Below, one piece after another: positions 57,597-64,000 of a DNA stretch of 64,000 bases (position 1 is its first letter; each line of letters starts with the position of its first letter). The position numbers and the translations under genes are program-made. The stretch is from the NCBI RefSeq assembly GCF_036884655.1, contig NC_088348.1:20716501-20780500 (forward strand), read 5' to 3'. This stretch comes from Musa acuminata AAA Group. Lineage: Eukaryota > Streptophyta > Magnoliopsida > Zingiberales > Musaceae. The notes below the pieces were generated by a model, which saw only the letters and a list, made by a program, of their open reading frames with translations, was not told the DNA's origin and searched no databases.

Positions 57597-59176
57597 ATGG
57601 CTTACTCCGGTATGTATGAGGGTCATTCTATCACACGTCCACCCTTGTTTAATGGGTTGGATTATACTTATTGGAAGACTCGTATGAGGATCTTCCTCAT
57701 TTCCATGGATTTCGAGCTTTGGACTATTGTTGAAAATGGATTTCAAAAATCTTCTCTTCCGATGAGCGAATGGAATGAATCGGAGAAGAAGGTTTTTGCT
57801 TTAAACGCAAAGGCTATGAATGCCTTGTTTTGTGCACTAGACAAAAATGAATTTAATCGTGTTTCAATTTGTGATTCGGCTTTTGATATTTGGAAAACTC
57901 TTGAGGTCACTCATGAAGGCACTAGCCAAGTAAAAGAGTTCAAAATCAACATCCTTGTGCACTCTTACGAACTTTTCCAAATGAAACCAAGTGAGTCCAT
58001 CGGAGACATGTATACCCGGTTCACGGATGTCATCAATGGACTCAAAGCTCTTGGTAAAACATTTTACTAACTTTGAACTAGTAACTAAAATCTTAAGATC
58101 CCTCCCTAAAAGTTGGGATCCAAAAGTTACGGCAATTCAAGAGGCCAAAGACCTTAAAACATTCCCTCTTGAAGAACTTATTGGGTCTCTAATGACCTAT
58201 GAAATGACATGTCAAGCTCATGACGAGCTCGAGAGCCCCCTTCCAAAGAACAGGAAGGATATGGCACTCACATCACAAGAAGACCACTTGAAAGGAACAT
58301 CAAGTGATGAGGACAGTGACAATGACATTGCACTTTTGACTCAAAAATTTAAAAAATATTTAAGAAAGAATAAATTTAAAAATAATACAAAAAATAAGTT
58401 CGAACACAAGGACCAAGTGATTTGCTATGAATGCAAAAAATCGGGACACTACAAGAACGATTGTCCTCAAGCCAAAAAGAAAACATCAAAGAAGAAGGCG
58501 CTCAAGGCAACGTGGGATGATTCAAGCGCGTCCGAAGAAGAGGAGTCCAACACCGAGCAAGTTGCTCATTACGCCCTAATGGCCATCGGAGAAGAGGTAA
58601 CAGATTTAATTGATGCAGATTTACCTTATCATGAATTATTAAATGCTTTCCATGAGTTATTTGATGAATGTAAGACAATTAGTAGAAAATACAAATTGCT
58701 AAAAAAGGAGCATGATAGTCTCACTTGTGATATCGATAAATTAAAAACTGAATATCATGATAGTTTAGCTCCATGTATAAAATGTCATGATCTAGAATCT
58801 CTCCAAAAGGAGAACTTGCTACTTAAGGACACCTTGAAGAAATTCGAGGTTGGTAGCAAATCTTTGAACATGATCCTTACAAATAAGGGTCACGTTCCTA
58901 AAAGAAGTGGAATCGGATTTGTGAGAAGTCCTCACCAAAATTCAACCACTTTCATTAAAGGCCCCGTCTTACATGTTCGGCACCAAAGCAATTGCAACTT
59001 TTGTTGCAAATATGGACATAAAACTTATAAATGTCCATTCAAGAAAATTAGTCCAAACAAACTAATTTGGGTTCCTAAAGGAACCATGATCAATTCTATG
59101 CAATATGATGAACAAGTTAAATCAGTTTTTAAGGCACCCAAAAGAATGGGTACCTAAAAATAATCCCTTCTTGTAG
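57597..59176 (+). pseudogene. gag: Copia-5 gag (two frame changes)
   Basis: Start MAYSGMYEGHSITRPP, followed by DYTYWKTRMRIF, FDIWKTLEVTHEGTS and SIGDMYTRFTDVI. A small indel near 58065 shifts the frame, which continues as NFELVTKILRSLPK. The first knuckle CYECKKSGHYKNDCPQ (near 58425) and the second CNFCCKYGHKTYKCP (near 58995) are intact. The linker has WDDSSASEEEESN. A two-base loss at APKRMGT (near 59145) changes the frame again just before the conserved PFL-TAG at 59174-59176. The length of about 1.58 kb is typical for the family here. Gag forms the particle and binds RNA through the two knuckles. Confidence 0.93.
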
Positions 59177-62100
59177 AAACATATACCATCACAAGCTAGG
59201 AGCAAGAGATGGTATCTAGATAGTGGATGCTCAAGACATATGACTGGAGATCCATCTCATTTCTCTATGCTCACTAGCAAAGAAGAAGGGTACGTCACCT
59301 TCGGAGACAACAACCAAGGCAAAATCATTGGCAAGGGAACCGTAGGTAATAAATTAAAATTTTCTATTGATGATGTCTTACTAGTTGATGGATTGAAACA
59401 TAATCTCTTGAGTGTTAGTCAATTATGCAATAAAGGTTATATCGTTAGATTTGAATCAAATGTGTGTATTTTTGAAAAACCAAACCATAACATAACTATG
59501 ATCGCATTAAAACAAAATAATGTCTACACCATCAACCTTGATGAACTAAGTAATGAAATGTGCTTCTCCGCTTTAAATGATGATGCTTGGCTTTAGCATA
59601 GGAGACTAGGCTATGCAAGCATGAAACTAATATCTAAGATCTCATCTAGAGAATTAGTGCGAGGAATTCCAAATATAAAGTTTATTAAGGACAAAGTATG
59701 CGATGCATGTCAACTAGGTAAACAAATAAAAACTAGTTTCAAACCAAAAACCAAATTAGCACCACTAGACCATTACAATTGATTCATTTGGACTTATTTG
59801 GACCAATTGACATGACAAGTCTAGGGGGAAGCAAATATGCGTTTGTAATTGTGGATGACTATACTAGATACACTTGGACCTATTTCTTAGCTCACAAAAG
59901 TGATTGTTTCAAGTGTTTCTCTAAATTTTGTAAACTCACTCAAAATGAAAAGGGTTTCATGATTTCATCAATTCGGAGTGATCACGGTGGCGAATTTCAA
60001 AACCGTGACTTTCAAAATTTTTGTGAAGTTAATGGATACAATCACAACTTCTCCACTCCGAGGAATCCCCAACAAAATGGAGTAGTTGAAAGAAAAAATA
60101 GAAACCTACAAGAAATGGCAAGAACTATGTTAAATGAACATAGTTTACCTAAGTATTTTTGGGTCGAAGCCGTAAATACGGCTTGCTACATCATGAATAG
60201 AGTCCTAATAAGACCATCTTTACCAAAAAACTCCCCATGAATTATGGAATAACAAAAAACCAAATATTTCCTATTTTAAAGTTTTCGGTTGTAAATGCTT
60301 TATTTTGAATGAAAGCGATGCCTTAGGAAAATTTGATGCTAAATCCGATGAAGGCATCTTTCTTGGTTACTCTTCCGTTTCTAAGGCTTTTTGGATTTTT
60401 AACAAAAGAACCTTAGTAATAGAAGAGTCTATTCATGTAGTTTTTAATGAAATTTCTAATTTAAAGAAAAATGATTTTGATGATGATCTTGGTTTTGATA
60501 ATTTGAATTTAAATGAACCCCCTCCTCAAAATAGCAACTTGGATGCACCTTCTTCCGAAATTTCCTTACCTAAGGAATGGAAGTATATAGATGCTCATCC
60601 AAAGGAGCTAATTATAGGAGATACATCAAAAGGGGTTCAAACTCGTTCCTCTTTCAAGAATTTTTGTACTAACGCCGCCTTCCTTTCTCAAATCGAACCT
60701 AAATGCATTGACGAGGCCATAAAAGATTATTTTTGGGTTATTGCAATGCAAGAGGAATTGAATCAATTTGAGAGGAATAAGGTATGGAAGCTTGTTCTTA
60801 GACCTAGTGATCATTTAGTCATTGGTACTAAATGGGTCTTTAGAAACAAGCAAGACGAAAATGGTATCGTGGTTAGAAACAAGGCTAGATTAGTGGCCAA
60901 AGATTTCAACCAAGAAGAAGGTATTGATTACGAAGAAACCTTTGCTCCCGTGGCTCGATTAGAAGCCATAAGGATGCTCCTTGCCTATGCTAGTAGTAAT
61001 AACTTTAAACTATTTCAAATGGATGTCAAAAGTGCCTTCTTGAATGGTTTTATTTCCGAAGAAGTATATATCGAACAACCTCCCGGATTTGAAAATTCTC
61101 TTCTTCCTAATCATGTATTCAAATTGACTAAGGCTCTCTATAGCTTGAAACAAGCTCCTAGAGCTTGGTATGAAAGGCTTAGTTCCTTTCTTATTTTAAA
61201 TAATTTTACCAAAGGCAAGGTCGATACTACATTGTTTATTAAACATTTTGAAAATAATTTTCTTATTGTACAAATTTATGTTGACGATATTATTTTTGGC
61301 TCTTCGGATGAATCACTATGTGAATCATTTGCCAAATGTTTGAGTCATGAATTTGAAATGAGTTTAATGGGTGAATTAACTTTATTTTTAGGATTACAAA
61401 TCAAACAACTTAGTGATGGTATATTTCTTAACCAATCTAAATATACATTAGAATTGTTAAAATGATTTAACATGGATAATTCAAAAGCAATAAACACCCC
61501 TATGAGTACTGCGACTAAGTTAGATATGGATGAAAATAGTGAAAATTTCGATCAAAAAACATATAGGGGAATAATAGGTAGTCTACTCTACCTCACCGCG
61601 ACTAGACCGGATATTATGTTTAGTGTAGGACTTTGCGCTAGGTTTCAATCAAATCCTAAATTATCTCATCTTAAAAGTGTTAAAGAATATTTAGGTATCT
61701 TAAAGGAACTCCAAATTTAGGATTGTGGTATCCAAAATCTGAAAAATTTGATTTAATAGCTTATGCAGATGTCGATTTTGGCGGATGCAGGATAGATAGA
61801 AAAAGTACATCCAGAACATGCTAATTTTTAGGACATGCACTTGTTTCTTGGACTTCCAAGAAACAAAATTCAGTTGCACTATCTATGGCAGAAGCCGAAT
61901 ACATTGCTGTAAGTGCATGCTGTGCACAAGTTGTTTGGATGAAAAATACATTAGAAGACTATGGAATTCACTTTAAAAATATTCCCATAAAATGTGATAA
62001 TACTAGTGCCATATGTCTTACTAAAAATCCAATTCAGCACTCTAGAACTAAGCACATCGACGTTAGGCATCATTTCATACGCGATCATATCCTTATCAAT

Positions 62101-62220
62101 GATGTTGTTCTAGAATTCGTTGACACAAAGTATCAATTAGCAGATATATTTACAAAAGCTTTGAATGAAGACCAATTTGAATTCATTAGAAGGGAATTAG
62201 GAATGTTAAATTGTCCCTAA
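59177..62220 (+). pseudogene. pol: Copia-5 pol: protease, integrase, RT, RNase H (few breaks)
   Basis: The protease active site is YLDSGCSRHMTGD (near 59215). The GAG-pre-integrase has TGG-to-TAG at HRRLG (59594-59596). The integrase core runs LIHLDLFGP (about 59776), SDHGGEF (about 59977) and NGVVERKNR (about 60077), with indels near 59750 and 60235. The RT runs from [10 protein letters not shown] with [19 protein letters not shown] and YVDD (61277-61288); CGA-to-TGA follows ELLK (61463-61465). RNase H has an indel near 61690, CAA-to-TAA near 61822, and an intact end (61885-62220) with AEAEYIAVSACCAQVVWMK, HSRTKHIDVRHHF and final LGMLNCP-TAA. All catalytic motifs are present in the DNA. Confidence 0.93.
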
Positions 62221-63146
62221 AAATAAACTTGTTTGAATGGATTTTTCGTAAAGTTTTTCATCCTCTCTTCATTCCTCGGTGAATCTGATCCTTCTCTTTC
62301 GATTCTAAATGACATGTTAAATTATCTTATCCTATCTTGAGTCAAACACCGCTCCCATCTGATCAAGATTAATGATTTTATGATATTTTATGAATCTCGA
62401 AATTGATTTTGATGGCTTGATTATGAGTTTCAAGTTGACGAATTGAATTTGAATGGATTTGTATTCGAATTATGATCTTGACTTATTGGAGTTACTACTT
62501 GAAATTTTTTTATCACTATCTCTTCCTTGTACATCTACAATTTTTGTTATTTATAGAAAGAAGAGATTTGATAAAATGGATGAATGTTGAATTTTCCTTT
62601 AAGATGAACTCTACGTAAATATTTTAGCATACTTAATTTTGAATGATAAAATTTTTATGATCAATGCTGAATTCCTGATGTTATAATCACAAATTATGTG
62701 CTTCAAGTCTCATTCCCTTTTTGTTGATGACAAAGGGGGAGAAAAGTGATGACTTGTACCATTTTAATAGCATGACTTATATGAATTGCAAAAGCTTGTG
62801 TGATATGAATGTCTTATATGCCTTACAAAATCTTTGAGAATTTCACAAGATTGATTGATCATATTGAAAGCATGTCTAAAATGTATATCATGAAATTAAT
62901 GTTGAAAATCTTTATCTCCTATCGTAGTAAAAATTGTCTCTTATCATTCGACTTAAAAATGATTTTCATCGAAGTTTCGCATTTACTTATGCTTAATGAG
63001 AAAAATGATAAGTTCTACGGATAGAACTTATTGGTTTATGCTTGGATTCAATGGGATGGAATTCAAGTGTTTTTATCTTCTCATAATATGGCATATAGAT
63101 AGGGGGAGTTATGTTTAACTCTGTCATCAATTGATTGTCATCATCA
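62221..63146 (+). other. 3' noncoding region of Copia-5
   Basis: AT-rich with no envelope-like ORF. One PPT/hairpin-like motif at 62711-62743, with the right half GATGACAAAGGGGGAGAA intact and a weaker left arm. The block 62380-62470 resembles 1610-1690 of gag-only-1. Confidence 0.75.
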
Positions 63147-63158
63147 AAAGGGGGAGAT
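63147..63158 (+). promoter_or_regulatory. Polypurine tract of Copia-5
   Basis: AAAAGGGGGAGAT just before the 3' LTR. Confidence 0.88.
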
Positions 63159-64000
63159 TGTTGAATCTCGGATTTTGATGATAAAATCAATTGATGGGTT
63201 AATTGATCTAATCCATATTATTGAGTTAAGTGTGCAGGATTAACTACGATAACCAGAAAACACAAAGCAAGAATACCGGAGTCAAGTTCGATGGACGTTT
63301 AAGAGTCCGAAGAATCGTCGGAGATGCTGCCGGAACCAACCGAGAAGAAGTCGGGAACCCGTCGGAATTTTCGGAAGTTCGCCGAAGAGATCGTCGGAGG
63401 TTCACGGAGATCACCGAGAAGGCTCGGCTACTCGTTAAAGTCATCACAAGTTCGGGAGCTTGCTGGGAGTCCGTCGGAAGAAGTTCGTCGGAAAGCTCGC
63501 CGGAACAAGACTCGACGTTCGCGGTTGAAAACTTGTTTAGGATGTTTTTGTGTTATGTAGTTCACTTGTAATTAGGATTAGGATTAAGAGATAATCATAT
63601 ATCCTGGTTAGAGGCCAACTGGGCCCAAAATTAGACTTGGTTTGGGCTAAATTTGAAGCCCAACCAGTGAACCGAAGGGTCTGGCGGTGGCACCGCCCAG
63701 CACCCGAGAGCTGGGCGGTGGCATCGCCTGGGCTGGGCGGTGGCACCGCCCAGCACCCGAGAGCCAGGCGGTGGCACCGCCCGTCCACTATCAGTGTCTG
63801 ACACTGATAGGCGGTGGCACCGCCAGCATCGGGAACCCAAAGAGAATTCAAATTTTGGAGCCCAAATTTGAATCCTCTTGAGGCCTATAAATACCCCTCA
63901 AATCTCAGCTGAGATTACAACTTTTTGAGAAGCAATTGATTGAGAGAAAGGTCTTAGAAAAGTCTTAGCAAGTCTTGTTTTCAATTTGCTAGAGTGTTCA
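63159..64000 (+). repeat. 3' LTR of Copia-5, first 842 bp
   Basis: It matches the 5' LTR from TGTTGAATCTCGG through the TATA box (63886-63893). Its dyad array (63683-63832) has five units against six in the 5' LTR. Confidence 0.93.

Larger units (their letters stand above)
56283..64000 (+). mobile_element. Copia-5: nearly complete SIRE-type element, runs off the window
   Basis: 5' LTR 56283-57544, primer-binding site 57545-57558, gag 57597-59176, pol 59177-62220, 3' noncoding with PPT 63147-63158, and 3' LTR from 63159 (first 842 bases). The LTRs look only a few percent different by eye outside the dyad array. It is the best-preserved copy but still carries frameshifts and stops. The left flank ends ATTGA; the matching right flank is outside the window. 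Confidence 0.95.

Noticed and set aside
62221..63146. Envelope-like ORF downstream of pol, as in some SIRE elements
   Set aside because: I looked in the 3' regions of Copia-1, -3, -4 and -5. Only short, unrelated frames are present.
1..64000. Host protein-coding gene between the elements
   Set aside because: Every stretch can be tied to an LTR element, a remnant or low-complexity repeat; no exon-like host homology was noticed.

Overview
This window is a purely repetitive stretch of a large plant genome. I see no host gene, no tRNA or rRNA gene and no prokaryotic feature. Everything I can assign belongs to LTR retrotransposons inserted into one another. Most are one family of Ty1/copia elements of SIRE/Maximus type: a long gag with two CCHC zinc knuckles, a protease of YLDSGC type, a D,D,E integrase, a YVDD reverse transcriptase and RNase H, a primer-binding site matching the 3' end of initiator Met-tRNA (TGGTATCAGAGC), and a polypurine tract (PPT) of AAAAGGGGGAGA type. 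The long LTRs (1.26-2.3 kb) run from TGTTGAATCTC to GATCCTAACA. Family composition and LTR style suggest a monocot, and my best guess is the banana/enset family (Musaceae). That rests on recollection of similar repeats and is not proven here.

Layout. 1-5666: 3' part of a gag-only copia element (gag-only-1) with a 2.3 kb LTR. 5667-6011: inverted gag fragment. 6012-7731: 3' end and LTR of a related element (B). 7732-10190 (minus) and 10191-10723 plus 19636-20340 (plus): two Ty3/gypsy fragments facing each other. 10724-19635: Copia-1, full length, minus strand, with a perfect AGGCG target duplication inside the gypsy RNase H region. 20341-30339: gag-only-2 (minus). Its 3' LTR is split by a 5.4 kb LTR-like block (J, 20662-26061), which itself carries a three-LTR TRIM-like element (21587-23167). 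30340-33154: Copia-2, inserted in the 5' LTR of gag-only-2. 33155-55109: Copia-3, inserted in Copia-2 pol and itself split by Copia-4 (34694-46999, minus, containing the non-autonomous element K at 37192-41751), by a solo LTR (52353-54022, TSD GATAT) and by LTR-H (55110). 56283 to the window end: Copia-5, inserted in LTR-H, with both LTRs visible in part.

How the parts relate. All gag-pol genes are broken. Copia-5 and Copia-1 keep the most coding sequence, but both carry stops and frameshifts. Most nonsense changes are C-to-T type (CAA/CGA to stop, TGG to TAG), as expected of long-methylated DNA. Three conserved traits are not mere decay. An in-frame TAG sits at the same gag/pol boundary in four independent copies. 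A hairpin or PPT-like motif lies in the 3' noncoding region of every copy and is multiplied about four-fold in both gag-only copies. Arrays of the dyad GGCGGTG-N-CACCGCC lie upstream of the TATA box of every LTR and change in copy number even between the two LTRs of one insertion.
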